A stretch of DNA of 64,000 nucleotides. Origin: Actinopolymorpha cephalotaxi. Its GTDB lineage: Bacteria; Actinomycetota; Actinomycetes; Propionibacteriales; Actinopolymorphaceae. The stretch is from contig NZ_JACBZA010000001.1 of NCBI RefSeq assembly GCF_013408535.1, positions 4,734,850 through 4,798,849 on the forward strand, written 5' to 3'. The position numbers and the translations under genes are program-made. A model generated the notes under the pieces. The model searched no databases. It was not told the DNA's origin and saw only the letters and a program-made list of their open reading frames with translations. This document shows positions 19,080 through 27,249 of the stretch, piece after piece. The first letter of the stretch is position 1. Each line of letters starts with the position of its first letter.

Positions 19080-19652
19080 TTGCCCGCGCCACGTGGAGTC
19101 TTCTGCCTCGAGGGTCAATGGGACGAGAACCTGACCGACACCAGCTCCGTACGTCCGGCGCTTGAGCTACTAGAGCGACTCGGCTACATACAGTTCATTC
19201 ATAAGGACGTCGCCACAGTCGCCGAGCTGGACTACTTCTTGGATAGCTGGGCCAAGAAGGCATACAGCGATTTTGAAGTAGGGTACTTCGCGATGCATGG
19301 AGAATCCGGGAGACTCAAGCTTTCCAGCCGCCAGATTGTTCCCCTCCATCACATCGGGCAGCGCCTAGAAGGAAAATGCGGAGGCCGACGGTTGTACTTT
19401 GGAAGCTGCTCAGTAATGAGCGCCTCTGATACCTTACTAAAAGACTTCCTAAAATTGACAGGCGCCGAACTTATCTGCGGGTATACGAAGGATGTTGACT
19501 GGCTCGACACTGCCGCCTTCGATGTGGCGTTCCTAGGGCACTTGGCTAGCGGTGCACAGAAAGATCTGCTGACGACTCCACACTGGAGCGCAGTAACACG
19601 GAAGCTCGGTTTCCGCATCCTCTACTCCGATGGGCGAAAAAACAGCCGCTAG
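19080..19652 (+). CDS. Small caspase/CHAT-like protein, hypothetical
   Basis: A 190-residue protein starting at TTG; CTGGAG lies 5 nt upstream, and the overlapping ATG at 19075 is in another frame. Two conserved-looking turns are spaced as in the caspase/CHAT fold: YFAMHGESG (His73-Gly74) after a strand, and YFGSCSVM (Cys110) after the next strand. I infer a His/Cys dyad of a minimal caspase-like domain; sequence alone does not prove peptidase activity. GC is lower and codon use looser than in the BREX operon, suggesting separate transfer. It is followed 35 nt later by an 86-residue gene on the same strand. Its place between BREX and a modification-dependent nuclease suggests a defence role, which is unproven. 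Confidence 0.7.
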   Translation: MPAPRGVFCLEGQWDENLTDTSSVRPALELLERLGYIQFIHKDVATVAELDYFLDSWAKKAYSDFEVGYFAMHGESGRLKLSSRQIVPLHHIGQRLEGKCGGRRLYFGSCSVMSASDTLLKDFLKLTGAELICGYTKDVDWLDTAAFDVAFLGHLASGAQKDLLTTPHWSAVTRKLGFRILYSDGRKNSR

Positions 19653-19687
19653 GATCACGGATCGGCGTTCGGCGCAGGAGGCAGAAT

Positions 19688-19948
19688 ATGGGCAATTTTA
19701 ACGCAGTGTGGGCACGCATTGAAGCCAGCGCTGGACAGGAGTTCCACACGAAGACCGGGCTCCCGTTTGTCTACCGCGTAGAAGGGACCAGCGTGATTCC
19801 AGACAGAACCGAGTACACGATCCATAAGAGTCAGTTCCGGAAAGCATATGACCTCATGCCGCTAGCAGAATCAAGCGAGATCAATTCGATGGCGCGAGGG
19901 CCAGCGTATGTTTACGCGATCCTTGCGGATCGGCGGAGGCGGGTCTGA
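19688..19948 (+). CDS. Small hypothetical protein, partner of the caspase-like gene
   Basis: Eighty-six residues. GGAGG sits 6-7 nt before the ATG. No family is recognised. The sequence has an alpha/beta composition with a middle reading RTEYTIHKSQFRKAYDLMP and a basic tail, without signal peptide or membrane segment. The codon composition matches the preceding caspase-like gene (lower GC), and the two are probably one transcript. A recognition, inhibitor or substrate role for the neighbour is possible but is inference only. Confidence 0.6.
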   Translation: MGNFNAVWARIEASAGQEFHTKTGLPFVYRVEGTSVIPDRTEYTIHKSQFRKAYDLMPLAESSEINSMARGPAYVYAILADRRRRV

Positions 19949-20076
19949 CTCGTCAAGCATCGGTTCGAGCTCCCGACCTGTTTCGCTGCCACGTTTGGCT
20001 GAACCACATGGCCGGCCGCCACGCGGTCGCCAGCAGGTGAATCAAACGCGCGCTGCCGACGAGGCGCAGTAGGTCG

Positions 20077-22173
20077 TCAGGACTGCAGGTAGGAAGGTAC
20101 CTGACGATCAAGCGCCGCGAACGCGGCGACTAGTGCCGTCCGATCATCCTCCAGGCCACCTGGAAGTTCGTCTGGAACGGAGTCCTCGGGCTCCAGGAAG
20201 TACTCCGCCACCGCGCGGACAAACCTCCGATCCGAGTGGCTGTAGCCCTCCCAACCTTGGAGGAGTTCGGTCAATCCATCAGCGATCTTGCCCGCGAGAG
20301 ACGAATGCTCGGCATGACCGGCAAGGTGGGCAGGCAGACGAGTTGCCAGCGATCGGATCTCCTGAGCCGTGGTGTCGGTGGCATACGGCTCAATCGCCGG
20401 CCACAGCGCGCCGACCCTCTCTCGGAAGTCGTCGAGCGATGTTTTGTGCTCGTACCGGAGTGCAGGCAATTGGTCGTGTGGGACTGGATCGACGCGCCAG
20501 ATGCTCTCCGCCACCTCCGCGAGCCAACGCTGGCGGGCATCGATCTGCTCTGGTCCCCAGGTCCCGTACTGGCATAGTTCCTGGGTGATCCTCACCTGAG
20601 AGTCGCCGTAGTACCGCGTCTTCTGTTCGAACACCTTGTTGCTGGCCGGTATGTTCAGGCCCGCGAACAAGAGGGTCAGGTTCCCCCACCGATTCACGTA
20701 CTCCTGGTGCTGATCGGCAAACGATCCTAGGTTGGCGGACCACTCCTTGTTGAGCGTCTGCGGCATGACATGCTCGATGTGTACGAGGGTGGACACGTCG
20801 ACCATCTTCTCCAACGCCGGATGCAGTGCCTGCTCTATCCGCTGGAGCGTGTAGCGGACGAGGTACTGCCGCCCCATCTCCAGGCGCTGGAACGCTACCC
20901 GAAACTGCTCGGCATCGGGCATGGCTGCGATGAGGGTCTCGCGCGCCTCCGCCAAATGCGTCCCCTGGCTGTCATGGAGGATCTTGGCCGCCCTGTGATA
21001 AACGGGTTCGATCTCGTTGGTCCCTCGACCAACCACGCTGCTGTATCGATAGGTGAGAACCTCCGCCAACCGCGCGAACTCGACGAAGTCCTTCTCCGCC
21101 AGGTACCGACGTGCCGGCAGCAGAGCTATGTAGCAGGTGACTGCCCGAAGCGTGGCAAGGTCCTTGAGTACCGCGCTGGTTGGCTCGTGCCCCGCCTTGG
21201 ACGGCGCCTCGAACTCCCCATACGCGCCGGCAGCAGTCCGAAGATCGGCAAGCACAGACTCTGCGCCGCGGTCTCTCACCAGTTCCTTGAACTGGTCGAA
21301 GACGCTGTCCTTCTTCACCTTCGGGACGTAGCCCAAGAGGTAATGCCGAAGGAACCGTGTGACGTCGACACCAGCGCCGAGGTCGTCCAGCATCTCGTCC
21401 CACGACGACGCGGCCTGGTCGACGTCCTCCTCAGCGGACCTCTTGGCGATCTCACCAAGCATGTGACTCTTCAGCAGGTCGGCTGCCGACAATTGCAAAC
21501 CTCGGTCGTTGAGAGTCTCAAATAGTAGGAACGCGTCTCCCAGGTCTCGTACCGCAATGACTACAAGCTCGACCTTGCCTAGCAGTCCCTTCCAGAAGTC
21601 TCGAAGCCACTTCTCCTGCCCAAGCTCAGGGAGACGGTCGAGGTGGGACGCGAGGAGTGCGATGATCCGGTCACGATTGCTGAGCAGAGCCCTGTTTCGC
21701 GCACGTAAATCCTTGTCCAGCACCCCAACGTCGGACCCGGTCTTGCGAAGCGGGTCACCAACCGACCGAAGTGTGAAGTCGCGGAACACAGCCCAGTTTG
21801 CGTTCCCGGTTCTGAACTTGAACTGTGCGTCGCCATTCGCAAGATCGTCCGCGATGAACCGCTTCTCGATCTGCTGGACGTCATTGGTCATGCCACGGGC
21901 ATGACACGCGTCGCGAACAGCGCCCAGTATCAGCATCAGCGTGGTCAGTCGTTGTTGGCCGTCGATGACCAGTGGCCGAGCATCATCTTCGGCCGCCAGA
22001 ACGACCGAGCCGATGAAGTGACCTGCCTGCACGTTCTCGCTCAGGTCGTTCCACAGGTCGTCGACCTGCTCACGGGTCCACGAGTACGGCCGCTGGTACG
22101 GAGGGATCCTGAACTGCTGCTCGTCGACCGCCAGGAGCGCCTTCAGTGTCTGCTTCTCGGCTTTGAGTTCCAT
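20077..22173 (-). CDS. DUF262-DUF1524 nuclease, GmrSD/BrxU-like
   Basis: A 698-residue single-chain enzyme. The N-terminal DUF262 domain shows IPPYQRPYSW (residues 23-32) and the NTPase motif DGQQRLTTL (71-79). The C-terminal DUF1524 HNH-like nuclease shows HIEHVMPQ near residue 466 and GNLTLL with a downstream ASNK near 495-512. Fused proteins of this design (GmrSD, BrxU) use nucleotide to cut phage DNA carrying modified cytosines, and BrxU is known from BREX islands. I took the ATG at 22173, with GGGAGG about 10 nt upstream. The frame runs 49 codons further up, but that segment lacks DUF262 features. The gene converges with the plus-strand small pair. Confidence 0.85.
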   Translation of the reverse strand: MELKAEKQTLKALLAVDEQQFRIPPYQRPYSWTREQVDDLWNDLSENVQAGHFIGSVVLAAEDDARPLVIDGQQRLTTLMLILGAVRDACHARGMTNDVQQIEKRFIADDLANGDAQFKFRTGNANWAVFRDFTLRSVGDPLRKTGSDVGVLDKDLRARNRALLSNRDRIIALLASHLDRLPELGQEKWLRDFWKGLLGKVELVVIAVRDLGDAFLLFETLNDRGLQLSAADLLKSHMLGEIAKRSAEEDVDQAASSWDEMLDDLGAGVDVTRFLRHYLLGYVPKVKKDSVFDQFKELVRDRGAESVLADLRTAAGAYGEFEAPSKAGHEPTSAVLKDLATLRAVTCYIALLPARRYLAEKDFVEFARLAEVLTYRYSSVVGRGTNEIEPVYHRAAKILHDSQGTHLAEARETLIAAMPDAEQFRVAFQRLEMGRQYLVRYTLQRIEQALHPALEKMVDVSTLVHIEHVMPQTLNKEWSANLGSFADQHQEYVNRWGNLTLLFAGLNIPASNKVFEQKTRYYGDSQVRITQELCQYGTWGPEQIDARQRWLAEVAESIWRVDPVPHDQLPALRYEHKTSLDDFRERVGALWPAIEPYATDTTAQEIRSLATRLPAHLAGHAEHSSLAGKIADGLTELLQGWEGYSHSDRRFVRAVAEYFLEPEDSVPDELPGGLEDDRTALVAAFAALDRQVPSYLQS

Positions 22174-22329
22174 CAGTCGAGCGCCTCCCGATCGGACTCC
22201 TCCGAGGTCAGCGAGGCTGAACTGCGCCCTGCCGGGAGTACGACCTTCTGTCCGGATGAGCCTTGCCGTTCGTTCGATGTCCTCGTCGACCCGATGTCCA
22301 TGCCACCGCCTCGGAAGCAATCGTCATGA

Positions 22330-22602
22330 TCAAGACCTCAGGTTACTCATGCGCCGTAGGCAATGTGGGCAGTGATCACTATCGACCAACTTCGGGCTAG
22401 CCAGATCACCCGGACCGGCCATCTTCGCCGGACACCCGCGCTCGCCGCTGGCTTGCCAGTTGGCGAAGCGCAGAGGGGAGCGATACGCCTCGCGGATGCT
22501 GCCGTACCAGCTCTCGATGGGCGTCAGGGTGCCGCGGAACTCGCTTGACTCCGAACAGAATCCGCCGACATCCCGGCTCGATGTGATTGGCGCCAACGAC
22601 AA
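22330..22602 (-). CDS. Small hypothetical protein with a CPHC zinc-ribbon-like end
   Basis: About 90 residues from a TTG. Codons from roughly residue 20 onward have strong third-position GC, and the C-terminus reads DHCPHCLRRM with an earlier Cys-Pro, a possible half zinc ribbon. No ribosome-binding site is clear and no family is recognised. It begins right after the terminator hairpin that follows the tRNA fragment, so it may be a remnant of a larger gene. Confidence 0.35.
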   Translation of the reverse strand: MSLAPITSSRDVGGFCSESSEFRGTLTPIESWYGSIREAYRSPLRFANWQASGERGCPAKMAGPGDLASPKLVDSDHCPHCLRRMSNLRS

Positions 22603-22636
22603 CGGCCCCGGACCTGTTTGCGCAGGTCAGGGGCCG
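22603..22636 (-). terminator. Hairpin terminator after the tRNA-Tyr fragment
   Basis: CGGCCCC pairs with GGGGCCG and ACCTG with CAGGT around a short loop, with one internal mismatch. On the minus strand the stem is followed by a moderately T-rich stretch. It lies 10 nt past the tRNA 3' end, as expected for a tRNA gene's own terminator. Confidence 0.6.
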
Positions 22637-22646
22637 CATCTTCGTG

Positions 22647-22696
22647 TGGCAGGTACTGGATTCGAACCAGTGTCGGCTGAGCCGACGGTTCTACAG
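22647..22696 (-). other. 3' half of a tRNA-Tyr gene (att-site-like remnant)
   Basis: Read on the minus strand this is the 3' part of tRNA-Tyr: anticodon loop with CTGTAGA (GTA anticodon), a long variable arm GTCGGCT/AGCCGAC, a T arm ACTGG-TTCGAAT-CCAGT, and the acceptor strand ACCTGCC plus A. The 5' half is not recognisable. The anticodon stem cannot form with the upstream bases, and the expected GGCAGGT acceptor strand is absent. Tyrosine recombinases often use the anticodon-to-3' part of tRNA genes as attachment site and leave such a copy at one end of an element. With the terminator on its left, the ancestral chromosome would be the left side and the element the right side. Confidence 0.75.
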
Positions 22697-23079
22697 GAAG
22701 GCCCCAACCGGGCGCCGAGCTGCAGCTTTGCCGGCTGGTGTCAATACCGCCACGACTACGCCGCAGGCAAGGAACGGCGCGCGGTTCGGTCGCATCGGTC
22801 GGTCTCGTGTCCGCATCAGGCTCGTGAGGTGGCGGAGGTCGCGGTCGCGGAGATGCGGCCGGTGCATCCGCGGTGAGGTCCGACGTCGGCTTCCAGCTCC
22901 AGGTCGTAGGCAGCGCCGATGTGGCCGTCCTAATGCTCCGCGCCCGCGACATCGCCCCCGACGAGGTCCCGCGCGACCTCGACCCTGAGATCTGATCACG
23001 ACGCCTTAGCTGCCGACGCGCGTTCTTGTGAACGACCAGCGGGACCAGTTCGCCCGTAGAACGCAGATGGCATCCGGGA
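22697..23079. other. Gap with a possible 40-codon coding remnant
   Basis: No gene of normal length is convincing. A plus-strand GTG frame at 22,873-22,995 encodes 40 residues with good codon bias (FQLQVVGSADVAV, ending in DLDPEI). It could be the end of a degraded gene. No ribosome-binding site is clear. Confidence 0.3.
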
Positions 23080-23739
23080 CTACTGCAGGGTCCACCAGGT
23101 CGTGCGACGGAGTGCGCCGGCCCAGCTGAAGCTGAGGTGGAAGTGGTTCGTGTGCGAGTTCGACGTCCCCGTGTACGGCAGCCACCCCTCGTTGGGACGG
23201 TAGGCGCGCCACATCTTGCGGTTCCAGATCGCGTACATGATTCCCAACCGGCGGGCCATGGCGTGCCGGTTGCCGTGGCTGTCCGGTCGCAGCAGCCACC
23301 AGAAGAAGTCGTTGGCAGCCTTGCGGGACGAGCGCGAGTACGCGTTGAACGCCACGTCCAAAGCACGGCCCTCGGCGTGCTCGCTGACGCCACCGGTACA
23401 GGGATGCCCGATGCTCCAGGCACGGTTGCCGTACGTACGGAGGATGAGGTTCCTCACGTCGACGACGCCGGGCTTCGACGCAGTGCCACACGTCGTCCCC
23501 CCGTCGTAGGCGGCGTACGCGTCGATCCTCGCCGGGAATGAAGGCGTGGGCGGCATCTTCCGCGACCACTGGACGAGCTCCAGGCCCAGGTCCTCGCTGT
23601 GAACGAGGGGTTCCTCGTTCTCCTGTTTCTGTCGTGCGGAGGCCGCGTAGGTCAACGGTGCGGCGACCGCTCCCAACACCACGGCGCTGACCAGATCCCT
23701 GCGCGTCGGCCGGATCCACCGATTACTCGATTCGCCCAT
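23080..23739 (-). CDS. Tat-exported M15-like peptidase domain protein
   Basis: A 219-residue protein from the ATG at 23739. A twin-arginine-like signal (PTRRDLVSAVVLGAVAAPLTYAASA) spans about residues 10-34. The mature part carries SEHAEGRALDVAF, which has the His and Asp ligands of the D,D-carboxypeptidase (VanY/M15) fold, and a late HTNHFHLSF that supplies the second histidine pair. Such proteins are secreted and trim or bind peptidoglycan peptides. An in-frame ATG 29 codons upstream is possible, but the signal peptide would then be unusually long. No operon partner is visible; an inverted repeat lies about 120 nt upstream. Confidence 0.75.
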   Translation of the reverse strand: MGESSNRWIRPTRRDLVSAVVLGAVAAPLTYAASARQKQENEEPLVHSEDLGLELVQWSRKMPPTPSFPARIDAYAAYDGGTTCGTASKPGVVDVRNLILRTYGNRAWSIGHPCTGGVSEHAEGRALDVAFNAYSRSSRKAANDFFWWLLRPDSHGNRHAMARRLGIMYAIWNRKMWRAYRPNEGWLPYTGTSNSHTNHFHLSFSWAGALRRTTWWTLQ

Positions 23740-23855
23740 GGCCCCAAGCTGACTGCATGCGCGGTGTTCGAAGGAGGTGGCCGAAGGCTCATCCGGCGAA
23801 TCCGGTTGACCTTGCAAATTTCTCACACAAGGCCCGGCTGCTCAGGACCAACCTT

Positions 23856-23888
23856 GCGTGAGCCGTGAATGTCGTACGGGTCTCACGC
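23856..23888. promoter_or_regulatory. Perfect inverted repeat upstream of the M15-like peptidase
   Basis: GCGTGAG and CTCACGC are 19 bases apart, about 120 nt before the peptidase start. This could be an operator or a stem-loop in the leader. No regulator is encoded next to it, so the role is unknown. Confidence 0.3.
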
Positions 23889-24150
23889 TCAGGGAATGGG
23901 CGATGGGTGGCCTGTCCATGATCGGACACTGGTCCGTCGAGATCTGTACGACCTTGCCGCATGCATGGGATCCGTCGTCAGCCCGTCATTGCGTGGAGCA
24001 CAAACACTCTTGTAAGTCAGTATGAGCCCTGGCCGTCGGAGCCTGCTCTGCCGCCGAGGTAGTTGCAGCTGCATCCCTTGCCGCCAGCGTCAAAGGATGC
24101 GCCACGGTTCGTGGAGCTCGACATCAGTCGATCTACGCCTGGCGACACCA

Positions 24151-24275
24151 AGACTTATCGACAAGGGGCTCGTGGCTGGTCTGACGAGCAAGGAGAAGGC
24201 GGAGCCGGCCGCGGCGAAGAAGCGGATCGCCGACTTGTAGACCGAGCTGGCCGGCGCGAACTGGCGTTCGGCAAA
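24151..24275 (+). pseudogene. IS3-type OrfA transposase remnant
   Basis: The plus strand reads LIDKGLVAGLTSKEKAEPAA then AKKRIADL, a stop codon, and TELAGAN. This resembles the leucine-zipper stretch of IS3-family OrfA proteins (AELAAAKKRIADLETELA-like). The stop falls where a Glu is usual, and nothing recognisable lies further on. It is too short for certainty but fits the mobile-DNA character of the region. Confidence 0.35.
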
Positions 24276-24394
24276 CGGGGCCACACGCTGACCCAGTGCT
24301 CGTGAGCGCTCACACCTCAAAGATATGAGGCACGCTGCAAGAGTCCGTCCTCATACCCGCCTGAGAGGAGCAGACTGGTGTCTTGGGGGAATTC

Positions 24395-24610
24395 ATGACT
24401 GGATCCGGAGGCACCGTCCGCATCCGCCGCAGCGAGCCCGGGCAGGGATGGGAGGCACGCTGGGAACGCGGGGACATCGGTAGCTCGTTCCGAAGCCGCG
24501 AGAAGGACGCCGTCCTGAAGTGGGCATCGAGCCGCCCCGCCGACAACTGGCTTATCCAGGACCCGGACACGGGCGAATGGTCTCCGTGGACCCCGCCCAT
24601 CGAGCCTTGA
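24395..24610 (+). CDS. Small hypothetical protein
   Basis: Seventy-one residues from an ATG preceded by GGGGGA at 4 nt. The sequence is Trp- and Arg-rich with a repeated pattern (GWEARWERGDIG, DNWLIQDPDTGEWSPW), suggesting a small beta-rich fold. It loosely recalls DUF2188-like proteins. Codon bias is good. It stands alone, convergent with the universal stress protein gene. Confidence 0.5.
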   Translation: MTGSGGTVRIRRSEPGQGWEARWERGDIGSSFRSREKDAVLKWASSRPADNWLIQDPDTGEWSPWTPPIEP

Positions 24611-24722
24611 GCACCCAAGGAACAAGAACGGCAATCTCGCAATTCGGGCGCAGGAGGCAGTCGTCCAAACGACCTGCGACGCGCATAGCTGACGACCCGG
24701 TCCAATGCCGGCCCCCTGACCG

Positions 24723-25187
24723 TCACCTATCGGATCGACATGTTGCTCCGGAGCGGACCACCACGACCGGGCACGGCGCGTGCTGGACACACTGCAGGCT
24801 GACCGACCCCAACAGCGTACCGACGAACCCACCGTGCCCACGGCTGCCGACCACAAGCAGGTCCGCGTTCTTGGCCCGATCCAGCAGCACTTCGGCGGCA
24901 TGACCACGCTGTACCTGACTCTCCAGCAGGACATCGGGATATACGGCAGCAACCTGTTCGACGGCAGCAGCAAGCGAGCGCTCGGCAGCGTCAGCGAAGT
25001 CCTCGCCGGTAAACACGGTCGGCCCAACCGTGTAGGCAGTCGGTAAGTCCCAGACGCACACCGCCTCCGCAACCCCACCGCTGATCTGGGCCTGTCTCAG
25101 TGCCCAACGCAGCGCGTCGACAGACACCTCCGAGCCGTCAACACCGACCACGATGCGCGGCTGCGGTGGCTGTCTGACCTCCGTCAT
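24723..25187 (-). CDS. Universal stress protein (UspA family)
   Basis: A 154-residue single-domain Usp. It has the N-terminal strand RIVVGVDGSEVS and, near the end, the ATP-binding motif G-x2-G-x9-G-S (GSRGHGGFVGTLLGS). These proteins bind ATP and accumulate under stress, hypoxia or growth arrest in actinomycetes. GGAGGAG lies 5-6 nt before the ATG. Length and motifs are complete. A tiny frame that may precede it in the same transcript is listed separately. Confidence 0.92.
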   Translation of the reverse strand: MTEVRQPPQPRIVVGVDGSEVSVDALRWALRQAQISGGVAEAVCVWDLPTAYTVGPTVFTGEDFADAAERSLAAAVEQVAAVYPDVLLESQVQRGHAAEVLLDRAKNADLLVVGSRGHGGFVGTLLGSVSLQCVQHAPCPVVVVRSGATCRSDR

Positions 25188-26103
25188 CTCGCTCCTCCTT
25201 CATCGGCGCTCGCTGCCATTGACTCATGACGTGACCACACCCGACGCGGGAACAGCCCCGCGGAACCGCTTGGGCCAGGGTCATCTCGGCATGACCTCCT
25301 GGTCCTCAGGCCGTAGCAGGTTCTTCATCCTCGACCACGATCTGCCCGGGATGTGCAGCGAAAATGGTGACCATCTCTTCACCTTCGCAGGAGGCGATCT
25401 CCTTCGAGTAGACCTCAGCCCTTGAGGTCCGCCGACCGGTCGGCGACGGGTTTGTTGCCAGACGCTTCATCGCGGGGCATACCTCGCACCGGCGCCAGGC
25501 CGGGCACAGCCGACATATGGGGGCGACTATCGCGGGCTAAGAAGGTTTCTAAGTCAAACGACGGTCAAGTACCGTCAATAACCTCATGAGCGAACCAGTC
25601 GTGATTGGACATACCGGTTTCCGGGGAGTCCGCGTGGGGGCGCTCAAGATTGGCGCAATACGCGGGAGCCGCGATGCGTGTCCGCTTCCCACTGGCCTAG
25701 CTTGAGGTTCATGGATGCCAATTGACGGTCGGCTATCCGACTGCGGAACATCGCATCCGGGCCTGCCGGTTCAGGGCCGGTCGAACTACATCAGGTTGAT
25801 GGCCCGGCCGTCTGATGGGAGTGATTCCCACCTGCGAGCCAGACCTGGTTGATGTGACGTCCCCGCCCAACCAAAGGGACTCCGCCAGCGTCCAAGGCGT
25901 CACTGTGTCGTCAAGTGAAGTCACTGACGGCTGTTGGGCCCAGACGATGCGACCCTGTCGCAAGGCTTTCTACAATGCCGATGAAGACCGTGCCCTCGGC
26001 GCGAGCCCCGCCAAGCATGTCCGCATGGGACGTTCGGCCGGATCGCAACATCCGGCGCAGCGGCTATTCCAACCGACACTCCGAGTAGGAACGGGAGGTT
26101 GTC
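25188..26103. other. Long gap upstream of the Usp and GAF genes
   Basis: This stretch of about 915 bases contains a possible 54-codon minus-strand gene (listed separately). The rest shows no frame with convincing codon bias or homology. It is presumably the divergent control region of the Usp and GAF genes plus decayed DNA. Confidence 0.4.
25306..25470 (-). CDS. Possible 54-residue small protein upstream of Usp
   Basis: An ATG frame encodes 54 residues with a coherent acidic C-terminal half (KEIASCEGEEMVTIFAAHPG, then a short acidic tail). A GAGG lies some 12 nt upstream, rather far. It points the same way as the Usp gene, about 120 nt ahead of it. Codon bias is moderate. No family is recognised; it may be a leader peptide gene, a real small protein or chance. 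Confidence 0.3.
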   Translation of the reverse strand: MKRLATNPSPTGRRTSRAEVYSKEIASCEGEEMVTIFAAHPGQIVVEDEEPATA

Positions 26104-26598
26104 ATGGATCGCGCGAACCCATTCCGTCACCTTGAAACACGCTTCGAGAGGTGTGGATCCTATGAGGATCTACAAGCTGAAGTGTGTCACTCCACTCGGG
26201 AACTCACCGGCGCCTCAGGTGTATGCTTCGTCCTCAAAGAAGAGGATCAATGCCGCCACGTGGCAGTGGACTCGGACATCCCATTGTGGCTTGACCAGAG
26301 TTTCCCGATAGACAGATGCCTTAGCGGCTGGGCAATACTTCATGCGACAACAGCGGTGGCGCCTGACATTCACAAAGACAGCCGGGCCGCGAAGGTAGCA
26401 CATCTACCAACGCCGGTCCACAGCATGATGATGTGCCCAATCATCGATGGCGAACCGGTCGGCGCGATCGGTGCATGCTGGCCGCAGTCGGGTATTCCAA
26501 GCGCACATTGCCTCGCGGTACTCGAGAAGATCGCGTCGCTCAGCGGATCGGCCCTGCGCCGCCTCGACGGCAGACGGTCGGCGCCAAACAGGTTCTGA
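26104..26598 (+). CDS. GAF-domain protein
   Basis: A 164-residue protein formed almost wholly by one GAF-like domain. HLETRFERCGSYEDLQAEV begins it, CRHVAVDSD lies in the middle, and the later part reads MMMCPIIDGEPVGAIGACWP, the typical GAF strand around the ligand pocket. GAF domains bind small ligands such as cyclic nucleotides, haem or redox cofactors. No output domain is attached, so it may act through partners or be a cut-down sensor. GGGAGG stands 6-7 nt before the ATG. GC is lower than in the tail cluster. The Usp gene lies upstream, but 900 bases away on the other strand. Confidence 0.75.
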   Translation: MDRANPFRHLETRFERCGSYEDLQAEVCHSTRELTGASGVCFVLKEEDQCRHVAVDSDIPLWLDQSFPIDRCLSGWAILHATTAVAPDIHKDSRAAKVAHLPTPVHSMMMCPIIDGEPVGAIGACWPQSGIPSAHCLAVLEKIASLSGSALRRLDGRRSAPNRF

Positions 26599-26862
26599 CG
26601 ACACCGGCGGTTGGCTGTCCGCCAGGCGCTTTGGGTGGCACGAGGGTCGGAGAGTCACGCCGAGTATGGGAGGGCGCGGCGGGTCGCGGACAGTTGACGC
26701 CGTACGTGCCACGCGCACATTCGACCGTTCGGCCGATTTCCGATGAGTCCGCTTGAAGTACTGCAGTCCGGGTGGCGCCCCGCTAACGTTCAAGAATGCG
26801 CATGGCTGGCCTGAGCCCAGCTGAACAGGCAAAGCCACACGCCAGTGTCCCGGGGGGTGCCG

Positions 26863-27249
26863 ATGGCGGACTTTGTGGCCGTGCCGATTGCCGAGGATGC
26901 ACCTGACGAGCGGTCCGGTGAAGGTCCACCGCTGGTCTTGTTCGAAACGGCGGAAGCTGACCTGGTGGAGCTCCATGGTGGCCGGCCGGACGTAGGGGAA
27001 CTGGCGGCCGGTACGGCGGGGCACCTGGAGGCGATCGGGGCCGCTGCCGAACAGGTGTACCGGTCACTGAGGGCGCGATTGCAACCGGACACGGTGGAGA
27101 TGGAAATCTCGATCGGGCTGTCCGGTGAGGTTGGCTGGTTCGTGGCGAAGTCGTCGGCGTCGGGAAGCCTCAAGCTGAAACTGGCCTGGAAGCCGGAGCC
27201 ACCGGCGGAACCGGGGACGCCGGCGGAACCGGACGTACGACGGTCATGA
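26863..27249 (+). CDS. Trypsin-co-occurring domain protein (Trypco1, CU044_2847-like)
   Basis: A 128-residue protein from an ATG with GGGGGG 5 nt upstream; a GTG six codons earlier is possible. The core (VLFETAEADLVE, later EMEISIGLSGEVGWFVAKS, then SLKLKLAWKP) matches the small beta-sandwich-like domain found next to trypsin-NTPase conflict proteins in actinomycetes. A Pro/Glu tail ends it. Its stop overlaps the next gene's start as ATGA, so the two are translated together. In related operons it is thought to be a sensor, adaptor or substrate of the protease partner; none of this is shown here. Confidence 0.8.
   Translation: MADFVAVPIAEDAPDERSGEGPPLVLFETAEADLVELHGGRPDVGELAAGTAGHLEAIGAAAEQVYRSLRARLQPDTVEMEISIGLSGEVGWFVAKSSASGSLKLKLAWKPEPPAEPGTPAEPDVRRS

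Larger units (their letters stand above)
23740..24394. other. Gap between peptidase and small ORF, with debris
   Basis: This 655-base stretch holds an inverted repeat and a decayed transposase-like fragment (listed separately). Otherwise I see no gene; short frames on both strands have random composition. Confidence 0.4.

Noticed and set aside
19955-19990. T-arm-like GGTTCGAGCTCC sequence
   Set aside because: The flanking bases form no T stem or acceptor stem, so it is not a tRNA remnant.
22647-22735. Functional tRNA-Tyr gene
   Set aside because: The 5' acceptor strand and the 5' side of the anticodon stem do not pair with the 3' half; only the 3' part is present.
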